DNA of 64,000 nucleotides from an uncultured Saprospiraceae bacterium (GCA_937926205.1 CALEYL010000008.1:157594-221593); one strand, 5' to 3'; shown: positions 27,281 through 36,259, counted from the stretch's first letter. The notes: a model not told the origin generated them from the letters alone. Numbers and translations are program-made.

Positions 27281-27457
27281 ATGCCTAAAACGAGGCCAGT
27301 CAAAAAGGAAAACCTGCCGCAAAAAATTTGCGTAGTTTGCCTGCGGCCATTTTCGTGGCGAAAGAAATGGGAAAAGAACTGGGAACAGGTAAAATATTGC
27401 AGCGAACGGTGCAGGAAACTTCATTCAAAATAGCGAAGAGCCGCATAAACATCTAAT
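27281..27457 (+). CDS. DUF2256 zinc-ribbon-like small protein
   Basis: A 58-residue basic protein. It has a CxxC (KICVVC) followed by [20 protein letters not shown] and SERCRK, which gives four cysteines in a C-x2-C ... C-x3-C zinc-binding pattern. The RPFxWRKKW...VKYCSERCR core is the DUF2256 signature. It starts 5 nt after the SDR stop. The usual family length is about 50 residues; here a short extra tail ([12 protein letters not shown]) follows the last conserved part. No function is established for the family, which recurs next to TIGR03643, SDR and photolyase-like genes. Confidence 0.85.
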
Positions 27458-27467
27458 GTTATGGCCT

Positions 27468-28481
27468 CTAGTCATTTTTAATGATCTGCCTCATACCTTT
27501 CAGCAATGGGTCTCCTCCCGCCCCTTCCATGGCGAGCAGGGCAAAATTATCTGCCAGAATTTCATCCGGGTGGATGATGTAGTCCGTATTGTCGCCAATC
27601 TGTTCATAAAAACTTTTCTTTTCCGCTTCCTGCAGGGTACTGCTCCCATCCGGGCGGCTAAGCACCTGAAAAGTCCCGTCTGATTTTTGCCGGATGGCGT
27701 ATAAATCAAAGTTCAAATAATTAAAAAATGCCCGCATAGACGGATTAAATTGCTTGTAGCGCGAGGTAATCAGCGGAATGGCCTGTAGCTGCCCCTTGCT
27801 TGGATGCCGCAGGCGAATGGCATAAGCCACATCAATGCCATCGGGGTTGGTGAGGAGTAAATCCTGCAATTCCGGTGAAAATCGCAGCGCTTCCCCGCCT
27901 CCCGGCAATGGTCTGAACCCGATAAGCGCATACAAAAGCTTTCTTTTTTCGGGATGGTAGCGCGAATAAATGTGAAAAAGTTCGTGCAGCATGACGCGCA
28001 AGAGGTCCTTTCGATCCGGATCCAGCAAATCGCTTTGTGGAATGATGATGTTGTGCTCGCGGGTATAAAATACAGAAGGGCCATAGTGTTTTCCGGGCGT
28101 TTTAATCAACCCCAGCGTGTCGGGCACGAGCTCAGGTGACAAGTTGCGGCACAACTGGATTGCTTCCTTCAGTACCCATTGCAGCAAAATCTGTTCAGAT
28201 TCCGTAAACGCCCGAACGTCGTCCTGAAGGTAAAAGCGGTATTCCTGCAGCAGCGTTTCCCGGGAACGCGAATCCTGGGCAATAAATTTGAGCTGAATTT
28301 TCATATCCAGCATGCCAATCTTTTCAAAAAAATGCTCCGCATCGTCTTTTACAATGGCCCTGGCAGCCTGGAGGCTGTCAGCAAAAATGAGTTGGCAATC
28401 GCTGTGCGTTTCTTCAACTACGGCCGACTGGCATGAGATGCCCAATAAGGTCAGGAAAAATAAAAATCCAAACAGGCGCAT
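27468..28481 (-). CDS. Putative zinc metallopeptidase lipoprotein (HExxH)
   Basis: A 337-residue exported protein. The start at 28481 gives MRLFGFLFFLTLLGISCQS, a short lipoprotein-type signal with Cys17 as the likely lipidated residue. Longer starts at 28493 or 28535 would only add non-signal residues. The middle carries LLRVMLHELFHIYSRYHPEK, an HExxH zincin motif with an aromatic-rich follow-up, which suggests a metallopeptidase or a related zinc fold. C-terminal parts (DEILADNFALLAMEGAGG) hold Asp/Glu residues that could be the third zinc ligand. No named family is recognised. It is convergent with the TIGR03643 operon, with only 10 nt between the stops. Confidence 0.65.
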   Translation of the reverse strand: MRLFGFLFFLTLLGISCQSAVVEETHSDCQLIFADSLQAARAIVKDDAEHFFEKIGMLDMKIQLKFIAQDSRSRETLLQEYRFYLQDDVRAFTESEQILLQWVLKEAIQLCRNLSPELVPDTLGLIKTPGKHYGPSVFYTREHNIIIPQSDLLDPDRKDLLRVMLHELFHIYSRYHPEKRKLLYALIGFRPLPGGGEALRFSPELQDLLLTNPDGIDVAYAIRLRHPSKGQLQAIPLITSRYKQFNPSMRAFFNYLNFDLYAIRQKSDGTFQVLSRPDGSSTLQEAEKKSFYEQIGDNTDYIIHPDEILADNFALLAMEGAGGDPLLKGMRQIIKND

Positions 28482-28640
28482 GGAATTTAGCATTAACATG
28501 AATGGGGCACTATTTAAGGTACAGAGATGTATCATTTGGTGATTACAAAGGTATAAATGGCCTCGAAAATGCTGACAGCGTTAACGGATAAATAACAAAC
28601 TTCCCACAAAGTTGCAAGGACTAAAGCACTATAAATCAAC

Positions 28641-28679
28641 AAAAAAGAGGCTTTGCGACAGTTGCCGCAAAGCCTCTTT
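28641..28679 (-). terminator. Intrinsic terminator of the PorP/PorE-like operon
   Basis: On the minus strand, just past the stop of the PorE-like gene, a perfect 14-bp stem (AAAGAGGCTTTGCG at 28644-28657, CGCAAAGCCTCTTT at 28666-28679) with an 8-nt loop is followed by a T-run (28641-28646). Confidence 0.88.
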
Positions 28680-28701
28680 GAGGAAGCATTTTCCATGCCT
28701 G

Positions 28702-31266
28702 TTACTTCACCAGATTATAAGTAAACCGCAGCATTTCCATGATGGGGTTTCCAGTATCCGGTTCATTGTTTTGAAGCAGGATGTCGATGTCAATGGTTTC
28801 ATTAACCTCTTTTTCCGTGCTGTCAAAAACGATTTTCAGATATCCTTTTTCGCCGGGTTTTACCGGTTTGGTGGAATAGTCAACAGTGGTGCATTCGCAG
28901 GCTGTGGCCGTTTCAATAACCAGATCTACCGTACCGCGGTTCACGAATTCAAAGGTATGGTAGCGCTTTTCGCCTTTCTTCACTTTGCCAAAATCTACAT
29001 AACGCTTGGTGAATTGCATCACCGGTACGCCCTTGATCGACTTATTTTTCCGGCGGGAAAGCGAAGACCAGTCGGAGATTTTTACGGTATCCACACTAAC
29101 CTGCTCGTTTACAATAACCGGCGCCGTTACCTGCGCATTTTTACCTTTGGGCTGAGGCTTCACTTCCGGCTGTTTGCGCAGGCGGGTGCTCTTGATTGTG
29201 ATGCTGGTCGGGCCCGCCGTAATTTTGAATTCTGTGCGGCGGTTGATGGCGTGAGCGGCTTCTTTTTGTTCGTCGCTGGCCAGTTTGTTGATATATGCTT
29301 CTGTCAACACATCCCCCACTTTGAGGAAGGGGAATTTTTCAGCAAACTTTGCCGTCACTGTTTTAGGAACCGTTTCACCGTAGCCTTTTGCTTCGATGCG
29401 TTCGCGGGCAATGCCGTTGCGAACCAGCCAGCGGCGGGCAGATTCTGCACGGCGCTGAGAAAGGTCTACGTTGTAGGCATCAAGCCCGCGGTTGTCCGTA
29501 TGCGAACCCAGTTCGATTTTCATGTCCGGATACTGCTGCATGAGCTCTTTCACGACCTCAAGGTCAGATTCCGCTTCTTTCTTAATGATGTCTTTATCGT
29601 AATCGTATAGGATGTTTTCCAGTACGATCGGATTCTCGATGGTGATGGTGTCGTATTCCGGCGGCACGGGCTTCGCTTTCAGGAAGAAGCGGTGTTCAAA
29701 AGTTTTGGATTCTTTCAGTCCGGCCGTATTGATCCGCGTAGAATCCGGGTAGTAACCTTCTTTGCTCGCTACGATCATGTAAGGCTTTTCCAGTTCCAAA
29801 CCAAAATCGAGGCGGTTGCCTTTTTCTCCGGCGGTTTTGGAATCTGATTTACCCCGCATTTCGTTGGTCATTTCCACGAGTTCTACCGTTGCTCCGGTGA
29901 GCGCTTTTTTGCTTTCGTCAAAAATACCGACAACCAGATCGGCATACAAGCGGGCGATGTTGAAATTGTAAATATCGTCGCAGCAGGTTTTTCCGTGCAC
30001 CGAACGGCTTCCGCCCGGGCGGTTGGAAGCGAGAAAACCAGTGTATCCTTCCTTGTCAATGTAAAAATCGAGGTCATCCACGCTGGTGTTGTATGGTTTG
30101 CCCATGTTCTTGGGCTCACTCCACGTAGAACCATCCCAAACGCTGTAGAAAATATCGAGACCGCCGATGCCCGGATGCCCGGTAGAGCTGAAATACAGCG
30201 TACCGTCCAAATAATGCGGCGTTATCTCGTCGCCTGGCGTATTGATTTTCGGACCCAGGTTTACAGGATCCCCATAAACGCCGCCGCCTTTATTGGTTGC
30301 ATAGTAGATGTCGTAGCCGCCCTGACCGCCTTCCATGTTGGAAACGAAGAATAAAACCTCTTTTCCAAACAATTCACCTACAGCAGGGTCTTTGGAAATG
30401 AAGTCGCCGTTTACACCCTGCACTTCATTGGGAGCAGCCCAGTTGCCATCGCCGCCTTCACTCATGAAAATTTTGCCAGTGCCAACCACGTTACCCGACA
30501 ATTCGGCACGGGTAAAGTACATGCGTTTGCCGTCGGGCGAAAAAGTAACGTTCACGCTGTTGAAGCCGGGACGGTTGATTTTGACATCCAGAGGCGTTGG
30601 CTTGGCCCATCCGTCTTTTTCTTTTCCGGCCTTATATATTTTGGCCTGGTAGGTGTCTTTATTTTCATCGTCAATGGTAATGGCTTCTTTCGTTTCCTCA
30701 AAAGCGGAAAGGTAGAGCGTATTGCCATCAGGCGAAAGCGCCGGTCCATATTCCGAAAATCCGGTGTTGATGTTTTTGCCGAGGCTTTCTACTTTAACAC
30801 CTTTTGCATTGTCTGGCATGATCGCTGCCATTTCAGCGCCCGCGATTTCATTTCTGGCCAGTTCTTTCAGTTTTTCGTCACTGGAAGAAGCAATGAACTT
30901 CTGGAATTCGGCAATGGCCAAATCGTATTTGCCATTCATTTTCAGGATGCGGCCAAAATCAAAGCGTTTAGCCACATATTCATCTTTTTTGTCGCGCGCA
31001 AGCAGGCGATTGTAAGAGCGCTCTGCTCTTTCATAATCGCGCAACTGGTACTGGATATCGGCAATGATAGGTATCAAAGATTTATCCTGACTTTCATCAT
31101 AAGCCTGTTCGTATTGATCCAGGGCATTGTAATAATCCTTTTCGGCTAATTTTTCAGCGCCCGCCTGAAGCTTCATCTCGTAAGAGGACTTCCCGATGGG
31201 TTGCGCTGATGCGGCGAAAAAACTCAAAACGCCGGTGAAGGCAGCGAGTATCCGGATGCTTCTCAT
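28702..31266 (-). CDS. PorE-like T9SS protein: TPR, beta-propeller, regulatory-like, OmpA and DUF1573 domains
   Basis: An 854-residue periplasmic/outer-membrane-associated protein. The ATG at 31266 is chosen because it starts the signal peptide MRSIRILAAFTGVLSFFAAS. Domains in order: TPR-like helices (about 30-150, with Tyr/Ala periodicity), PD40/WD40-type propeller strands (about 165-415, SPDGNTLYLSA, SPDGKRMYFTRAE), a carboxypeptidase-regulatory-like beta domain (about 440-525), an OmpA peptidoglycan-binding domain (about 545-680, ILYDYDKDIIKKEAESDLE, LGSHTDNRG, LSQRRAESA) and a C-terminal DUF1573-like domain (about 740-850, RYVDFGKVKKGEKRYHTFEF, ECTTVDYS). The first four match PorE of the type IX secretion system, which anchors the complex to peptidoglycan. 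It follows a PorP-like gene, as expected. The added DUF1573 end is unusual. Confidence 0.88.
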   Translation of the reverse strand: MRSIRILAAFTGVLSFFAASAQPIGKSSYEMKLQAGAEKLAEKDYYNALDQYEQAYDESQDKSLIPIIADIQYQLRDYERAERSYNRLLARDKKDEYVAKRFDFGRILKMNGKYDLAIAEFQKFIASSSDEKLKELARNEIAGAEMAAIMPDNAKGVKVESLGKNINTGFSEYGPALSPDGNTLYLSAFEETKEAITIDDENKDTYQAKIYKAGKEKDGWAKPTPLDVKINRPGFNSVNVTFSPDGKRMYFTRAELSGNVVGTGKIFMSEGGDGNWAAPNEVQGVNGDFISKDPAVGELFGKEVLFFVSNMEGGQGGYDIYYATNKGGGVYGDPVNLGPKINTPGDEITPHYLDGTLYFSSTGHPGIGGLDIFYSVWDGSTWSEPKNMGKPYNTSVDDLDFYIDKEGYTGFLASNRPGGSRSVHGKTCCDDIYNFNIARLYADLVVGIFDESKKALTGATVELVEMTNEMRGKSDSKTAGEKGNRLDFGLELEKPYMIVASKEGYYPDSTRINTAGLKESKTFEHRFFLKAKPVPPEYDTITIENPIVLENILYDYDKDIIKKEAESDLEVVKELMQQYPDMKIELGSHTDNRGLDAYNVDLSQRRAESARRWLVRNGIARERIEAKGYGETVPKTVTAKFAEKFPFLKVGDVLTEAYINKLASDEQKEAAHAINRRTEFKITAGPTSITIKSTRLRKQPEVKPQPKGKNAQVTAPVIVNEQVSVDTVKISDWSSLSRRKNKSIKGVPVMQFTKRYVDFGKVKKGEKRYHTFEFVNRGTVDLVIETATACECTTVDYSTKPVKPGEKGYLKIVFDSTEKEVNETIDIDILLQNNEPDTGNPIMEMLRFTYNLVK

Positions 31267-31352
31267 AGAGGTTCCCATATTTATTTGGATGGATACTTTA
31301 TTAAACGAAATCATTGGAAAATGTTGCTTAACAGATTGTTAAAGAAACGGCA

Positions 31353-32393
31353 TCAGAACCTTGGGCAAAGGATTTTCGTCTTGATGGTTGGTTTCCTGTA
31401 AATTTTGATGATGTACCAGGCTGCCAGTTCAAAACCACCCTGGTAATTGCTCGCAGGATTCAGTGAAGATACGTTCACGTCGTAGCTAAGCGCTACGCGG
31501 AGGTCTTTATAGTCACCGCCAACCAGCACCTGTGCAGCATCGCCGAAGCGGTATCCAAGTCCCATATTGAGCCGGAAGTCTTTGTTGATCTGGTCGCCCG
31601 CCCAACCCTGCAGCGCAAATTCATTGGCGCTTGCCGTGGTCTGATAGAGGAAAGTAGGCGTAATGCTCCACTTGTCATTGATCTGCCTGTCGTAGCGACC
31701 ATGTGCTGTAATACGTGCCGGGCGTTTGCCGGCGTCCTGGTTGCCCGTTCCGCCAACAGTAAGGGTATAATCCGGTCTGGTCAGGTGTCCGTAAGAAACC
31801 CCCAATTCCAGTGCGGAAACATCGTCCAGTTTGGCGCGCAACATCAGCCCTGCGGTAAAGTCCAGATAACTGGCCCTGCCGTCCGCCTTGTCCATGCTGC
31901 CATTGATTCCCAGGCCGCCGCCGCCAAGGCTGACATCGAATTCGTCTTCAAAGACCAGATCGGTGATCATTTTAGCCCGGCGCTGTACGCTGCCGCCCTG
32001 AACGCCAAGGGTCAGGATGCTGCTGCCTTTTTTGTTCAACGACAAATGATAGGAAGCAGACAACAAGCTGGCTGCCGTTTGTAAACTCAGGCTGCCTGCT
32101 TTATCGGTAAAGGTGGTAAAGCCCACCCCTACCCAGTCTTTTTTGCCGAAGCCCCGAAAAATCGGTGCATCAACGTAAAAAGAGGGCGTGACAAATTTGT
32201 TGCTGCCAATGATGCTGGACCATTGATCGCGATAAATCCCGCCTATGCGCGCTGTGCCTGAAAAGGCGCCGGTAAGTGCAGGGTTAAGCGTCAACGGCGA
32301 CATGTTGTAAAGTGAAAAGTGAATGTCTTGAGCCGATAGTGTTCCCGTAGCATTTACGATGACAATCAGAAGTAAAAGTCTAAACAACTTCAT
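31353..32393 (-). CDS. PorP/SprF family type IX secretion system membrane protein
   Basis: A 346-residue outer-membrane beta-barrel of the PorP/SprF family. The start at 32393 gives the signal peptide MKLFRLLLLIVIVNATGTLS; the frame is open 62 codons further up, without signal character. Family signs: ALTGAFSGTARIGGIYRDQW, with the NPA motif just before it (LTLNPALTG), KDWVGVGFTTFTDKAG, a series of beta strands, and the typical C-terminal C-P-R-F. It is transcribed before the PorE-like gene with an 86-nt gap, as in known por gene pairs. It probably contributes to the T9SS outer-membrane or trans-envelope complex, and may also serve a type B cargo. Confidence 0.9.
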   Translation of the reverse strand: MKLFRLLLLIVIVNATGTLSAQDIHFSLYNMSPLTLNPALTGAFSGTARIGGIYRDQWSSIIGSNKFVTPSFYVDAPIFRGFGKKDWVGVGFTTFTDKAGSLSLQTAASLLSASYHLSLNKKGSSILTLGVQGGSVQRRAKMITDLVFEDEFDVSLGGGGLGINGSMDKADGRASYLDFTAGLMLRAKLDDVSALELGVSYGHLTRPDYTLTVGGTGNQDAGKRPARITAHGRYDRQINDKWSITPTFLYQTTASANEFALQGWAGDQINKDFRLNMGLGYRFGDAAQVLVGGDYKDLRVALSYDVNVSSLNPASNYQGGFELAAWYIIKIYRKPTIKTKILCPRF

Positions 32394-32578
32394 ATCCTGT
32401 TTTTTACTGTTTGAGGTTGAACAAGCAAGTTTCATGGCATTCCCCTGCCCGTTACCAGGTACAGACGGGTTGCACGAAGGCGAAAGATAGGCTTTTTTGC
32501 AAAATTTCATCTCCCCCTCCCAAAATTTAAGACTTCTGCCCGACATTATCCGGGCGTTCAGCCGGTATTCCTTCTTCA

Positions 32579-32668
32579 AGGTTAAAGGTTAAAGTAGAAA
32601 GGTTAAAGTTGAAAGGTTAAAGGTTAAAGTAGCACAGTGCTTCCTTTATCCTTGTCCCTTTAACCTTT
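32579..32668. repeat. GGTTAAAG direct repeats and an inverted pair
   Basis: The octamer GGTTAAAG, or a close form, occurs five times in about 50 nt (32579-32630), and a perfect 12-bp inverted pair, AAAGGTTAAAGG (32612-32623) and CCTTTAACCTTT (32657-32668), follows. It lies downstream of the GHL10 gene and may be a terminator or an intergenic repeat. There is no clear T-run. Confidence 0.55.
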
Positions 32669-32681
32669 ATCCTTCCCGGTA

Positions 32682-34277
32682 TTACCTCCGTTTCACCGCA
32701 ATACGCCGGGTAATCGAAGGTTTGCTTTCTTCGTGCAGGCGATTCAACGCTGTTACGGTATAGGTATAAGTTTTGCCAGGCTGCACGTCTGCATCAAAAT
32801 ACTGAAAACGCCTTCCTTTTTGGTGGAAGGGTGTGATGGTCAGAATTTGCCCTGGGTCATTGTAATCGACAATGCGGCCGCCGCCGCCTTCCCCCCGGTA
32901 AATGATGTAATACGCGGGTGGCGAAATTTTATCTGCTTTGGAAGGTTTCCAGCGCAGGCGAATGTCTTCTTTCTGGCGCCTGGCCCTCGGGCGCTTGAAA
33001 TCCGGCGACTGGGGCTTACGCTGTTCCAAATGTTCCATCACCGGGATCAATGCCCGACTGGCGTAATAGTTTTGCTGCAGGGAATCGCGCAGGCGCAGTG
33101 GATTGGCCAGCAAAGACCTGGAGCTAAAAAAAGCGCTCCCCTCAATGATCGGATTGCGGCGGTTCATGGAAATCTGGCGTGGAATTTCACCGGGATCCTG
33201 CCAGGCCAATTCTTTGTTTTCGCCAACTTTATAAGCAGCAAGGCCAATATAGAGGTGGTGATCCCGCACCTGCGCACTCCACCAGCCCAGAAGCTCTGAA
33301 TAATCTGCAGGCGGGAAACCAATGTTCCAGTAAATCTGCGGCAAAACATAGTCGAGCCAGTCTTTTCGCACCCATTTCAAAATATCGGCATAAAGGTCGT
33401 CATAACACCCCATGCTGGCGCGTGTATTGGAACCCGAAGGATCTTTGTCGCGGTTGCGCCAAACGCCGAAAGGACTGATGCCAAATTTAACGTAAGGCTT
33501 CAATTCTTTGATTTTGTGATGAACGCTTTCCACCAGGGCATCATTGTTGCTGCGACGCCAGTCGTCAATGCTTTCAAATCCGGTGCCATACAGCAGGTAT
33601 TCCGTACTGTCGGGAAATTCAAAGCCGCGTTCTTTATAAGGATAGAAATAATCGTCAAAATGGATGCCGTCCACATCGTATTTCTCAACGATTTCTGCAA
33701 CTACGTCTACAATGTGCTGACGTACCTCCGGCAAACCGGGATTAAAATAAAAGCGGCGTCCGTATTGCACGAGCCACTTGCGGTTGCGGTAAAACTGGTG
33801 CTTGGAAGTTGATAGCGCAAAGGTATCCAGGTCCATGGTAGCCCTGTAGGGGTTCACCCAGGCATGAAATTCCATGCTGTGGTTGTGCGCCTCTTCGATT
33901 AGAAATTCCAGCGGGTCGTACTCCGGCTGCGGCGCCAGGCCCTGTTGGCCGGTAAGGTATTTCGACCAGGGCGCCATATCGGTCGGATAAAAGGCATCTC
34001 CGGCAGGTCGCACCTGAAAAAAGACAGCATTGATGCCCATTTTCTGGTATTCATCGAGCAGGTTTTTCCACTGTTCTTTGTGTGCGGCACGATCCGGCGT
34101 CCCCCTTTTGGGATAGTCGATATTTGTCACCGTGGCTACCCAAACAGCCCGGAATTCCCGCTTTGGCGGGGGTTCTGCATTGGTTCGGCCTGAAGAAATT
34201 AAGGTCTCCTGCGACCACAGGCTGGTGTGGAGCAAAAAACAGCTTGCCGCGAAAAGGACTTTCAGGTGTTGTCGCAT
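32682..34277 (-). CDS. GHL10-type (family 10 glycosylhydrolase, DUF187) secreted protein
   Basis: A 531-residue exported protein. A signal peptide covers about residues 1-22 (LFAASCFLLHTSLWSQ). The main domain (about 40-400) is of the GHL10/YngK type: KREFRAVWVATVTNIDYPKR, NAVFFQVRPAGDAFYP, SMEFHAWVNPYR, DGIHFDDYFYPY and DYVLPQIYWNIGFPPADY are the conserved TIM-barrel strands, with Asp/Glu residues that could be catalytic. Residues about 440-531 look like a fibronectin-III-type beta domain (AYYIIYRGEGGG, YTYTVTALNRLHEES). It is probably a periplasmic or secreted glycosidase acting on an envelope or environmental polysaccharide, but the substrate is not shown. It is transcribed away from any partner; the HD-kinase gene ends 262 nt upstream. 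Confidence 0.85.
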   Translation of the reverse strand: MRQHLKVLFAASCFLLHTSLWSQETLISSGRTNAEPPPKREFRAVWVATVTNIDYPKRGTPDRAAHKEQWKNLLDEYQKMGINAVFFQVRPAGDAFYPTDMAPWSKYLTGQQGLAPQPEYDPLEFLIEEAHNHSMEFHAWVNPYRATMDLDTFALSTSKHQFYRNRKWLVQYGRRFYFNPGLPEVRQHIVDVVAEIVEKYDVDGIHFDDYFYPYKERGFEFPDSTEYLLYGTGFESIDDWRRSNNDALVESVHHKIKELKPYVKFGISPFGVWRNRDKDPSGSNTRASMGCYDDLYADILKWVRKDWLDYVLPQIYWNIGFPPADYSELLGWWSAQVRDHHLYIGLAAYKVGENKELAWQDPGEIPRQISMNRRNPIIEGSAFFSSRSLLANPLRLRDSLQQNYYASRALIPVMEHLEQRKPQSPDFKRPRARRQKEDIRLRWKPSKADKISPPAYYIIYRGEGGGGRIVDYNDPGQILTITPFHQKGRRFQYFDADVQPGKTYTYTVTALNRLHEESKPSITRRIAVKRR

Positions 34278-34539
34278 ACGAATGGGTTTTACGGAAGGTA
34301 CGCCATTTTGTTACCCGAATGACTGTGTAAATAAAATACTACCAGGATTTGCTGTGTGCTTCCAAAGATAGGATTTTTAGCCATTATTTCACAGAAGCGG
34401 GTTAGGTTCCCCTGAAGTTGGCGCCATGCCTGCCTGTAGATCACATAGCATTTGCCTCATCCAGGATAAGTCCCGAACGAATCATGGGGCCGGAAAAAAA
34501 TACCCGCACGTCGCCTGGTTCAGCATCCGTGGGTTTCAC

Positions 34540-35691
34540 TCAATTGTTCCGATAATAACTGACCTCGTGCGCCTCTGTGGGCAAAGGCAGGTCCAGCAGG
34601 CGGATCATACGCTCCAGGTGTGCGGCAGGAATGTCTGCTTTCCTGCGGCTGAAGATGTTGTGGAGGCTGGTCTCTACATAAGCGATTTTAAAGTGCGGAT
34701 TGTAAACAGAAAGGGTTTGGATCAGTTTTGAACGGAGATCGGTGGTGAGGTTGGTGCTGTTCCAGACAAAACTCTGCCGGGCAGCGCTGTATTTTTTAGC
34801 CTGCCCGTAAGCGGCCTGAACCACATGCCCCTGCCCTTTGCTGTCGCCGTGCTCGACGCCCAATTCCCGGCGCAAATCGTCAAGGCTGACCACAGGCAAA
34901 GCATTATTTTTCAGAAAAGTATCCTTGCCGCTGCCGGGAATGCCGGACATCAGCAGGATTTGGAAAGCCGTGTCGTCGTACAATTCGGAAGGATATTGCA
35001 AACCGGTAAAGAAGTATCGAAACTTGCTGTGGGCATTCACAAAAGGATAGGCGTTTTCAAAGCACTGGTTCTCCAGACAAAACTCTTTGAAATATTCAAC
35101 CCGTTCCAGCAAACTGGCCTTGTCGGCACAAATCCGGCCCAGCACATCGGCTTTTGCCAGCAGGTAGACCAGGTGGTTGCTGGTTCTCAGACCTGCCCCG
35201 ATGACCGCCGACCAGGGGTTTGGTTTTTCCAGCGCCCATAAGGGCAACCCGTGCAGCCGAACGAGACTGCAAATTTGCTCCCGGCTTTCAAATTCCAGAT
35301 CCCACAAAAGCTCGCGCGCCATTTTTTCGCCTACCGCCGCATGCCGTGGCGAGGAGATTCGCCCGTCTTCCTCCACCGTACAGGCAGGTTTGGCCACATC
35401 GTGCAGCAGTGCCGCCGCCAGCAAAACGCGTTGCGCAGTCGTATCCACATCGCGGTATTCCGGCAATCCAAGCAGCGCTTCCACCACCATTTCAGTATGG
35501 ATGCCCACATTGCCTTCTGCGTGATAATCCGGCTCCTGCGGGCAATCGTACAGCCGTTGAAACCAGTCTGCCCCGCGCAATGCCTCCCAGTCAGGTTTAT
35601 TCTCCTTCAGCAGGCCGCTCAAACCATAGTCTGGCTCTTTGCCAGTTTTTCGTCCAGTGTTCATCGGTTTGTACATGATTTTGTCTGACAT
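34540..35691 (-). CDS. HD-domain and polynucleotide kinase fusion (HD-Pnk-like, RNA/DNA end healing)
   Basis: A 383-residue protein. Residues about 30-235 form an HD phosphohydrolase domain with metal ligands His65, His97-Asp98 (LLHDVAKP) and probably Asp182 (KADVLGR). Residues about 243-370 form a P-loop kinase: LLMSGIPGSGKDTFL (246-260), SLDDLRREL and WNSTNL, followed by R-rich lid helices. This HD plus kinase layout matches HD-Pnk enzymes described in Runella, which remove 2',3'-phosphates and phosphorylate 5'-OH ends. It overlaps the end of the RNA ligase gene by up to 95 nt, so the pair is coupled and likely repairs broken RNA or nicked ends. The start is uncertain: 35691, 35676 or 35664 all lie inside the ligase gene. 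Confidence 0.87.
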   Translation of the reverse strand: MSDKIMYKPMNTGRKTGKEPDYGLSGLLKENKPDWEALRGADWFQRLYDCPQEPDYHAEGNVGIHTEMVVEALLGLPEYRDVDTTAQRVLLAAALLHDVAKPACTVEEDGRISSPRHAAVGEKMARELLWDLEFESREQICSLVRLHGLPLWALEKPNPWSAVIGAGLRTSNHLVYLLAKADVLGRICADKASLLERVEYFKEFCLENQCFENAYPFVNAHSKFRYFFTGLQYPSELYDDTAFQILLMSGIPGSGKDTFLKNNALPVVSLDDLRRELGVEHGDSKGQGHVVQAAYGQAKKYSAARQSFVWNSTNLTTDLRSKLIQTLSVYNPHFKIAYVETSLHNIFSRRKADIPAAHLERMIRLLDLPLPTEAHEVSYYRNN

Positions 35692-36259
35692 ACTTCAGAA
35701 CGTTTTTTGAGAAATCGTCCACCGAAAAGCGCCCGGCATTCCGCACCACAAATCCTTCACATGCCCCACCCAGGCGGCTGCCTTTTTCCATTTCCGATGC
35801 GATCGTTTCGCGCAATTCCGTTTCCGAAAAATACCCGCGGCGAATGACCGGAACGGTAGGCAGATCCAATGCGCCACTATAAAACGCCACTTCATCCCAG
35901 CTCAGCCATACCTCGCCGTCGCGGATGGCAAAAACATAAAAATAGCTTTCAAGACGCTCGTATTCAATGCTGTGGATGGCGTACAGGCTTTCGCCAAATA
36001 TTTCCAGCGCGCCAAGCCCGTTTTTGTGGCGTTCCCACAACTCCCGCATTTTCACCGACCACGGGCTTACTGTCGGCGCAGCGTGTGAGCGGGCATAAAC
36101 GCCGTCGGCTTTGAGGCAGGTATTTTCCCCGTCCAGCTTTTCGGTCAGCACCAGTTCGTGCTCCAGCATACCGGTCCAGTCCTCCGCGATGCGGTCATCA
36201 GAGGTGGCGCCTTTCGAAAAAGGGAAATGGTAGGTCCGGCTGTATTTGCGGGATTGCAT
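35597..36259 (-). CDS. RNA ligase family protein (nucleotidyltransferase)
   Basis: A 220-residue ATP-dependent ligase. The ATG at 36259 is chosen, because the frame above it shows no coding character. The lysine nucleophile is Lys41 in motif I KLDGEN. Motif III is EIFGESLYAIHSI (86-98), with Glu90 and a following F-Y-V-F-A-I. Motif IV is CEGFVVRN (167-174), and motif V lies around SKNVLKYVR (184-192), with lysines 185 and 189. This order matches Rnl2-like RNA ligases, which lack the C-terminal domain of DNA ligases. It is transcribed first and overlaps the HD-Pnk gene, so sealing and end healing are made together. The substrate (for example cleaved tRNA) is not shown. Confidence 0.9.
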   Translation of the reverse strand: MQSRKYSRTYHFPFSKGATSDDRIAEDWTGMLEHELVLTEKLDGENTCLKADGVYARSHAAPTVSPWSVKMRELWERHKNGLGALEIFGESLYAIHSIEYERLESYFYVFAIRDGEVWLSWDEVAFYSGALDLPTVPVIRRGYFSETELRETIASEMEKGSRLGGACEGFVVRNAGRFSVDDFSKNVLKYVRQNHVQTDEHWTKNWQRARLWFERPAEGE

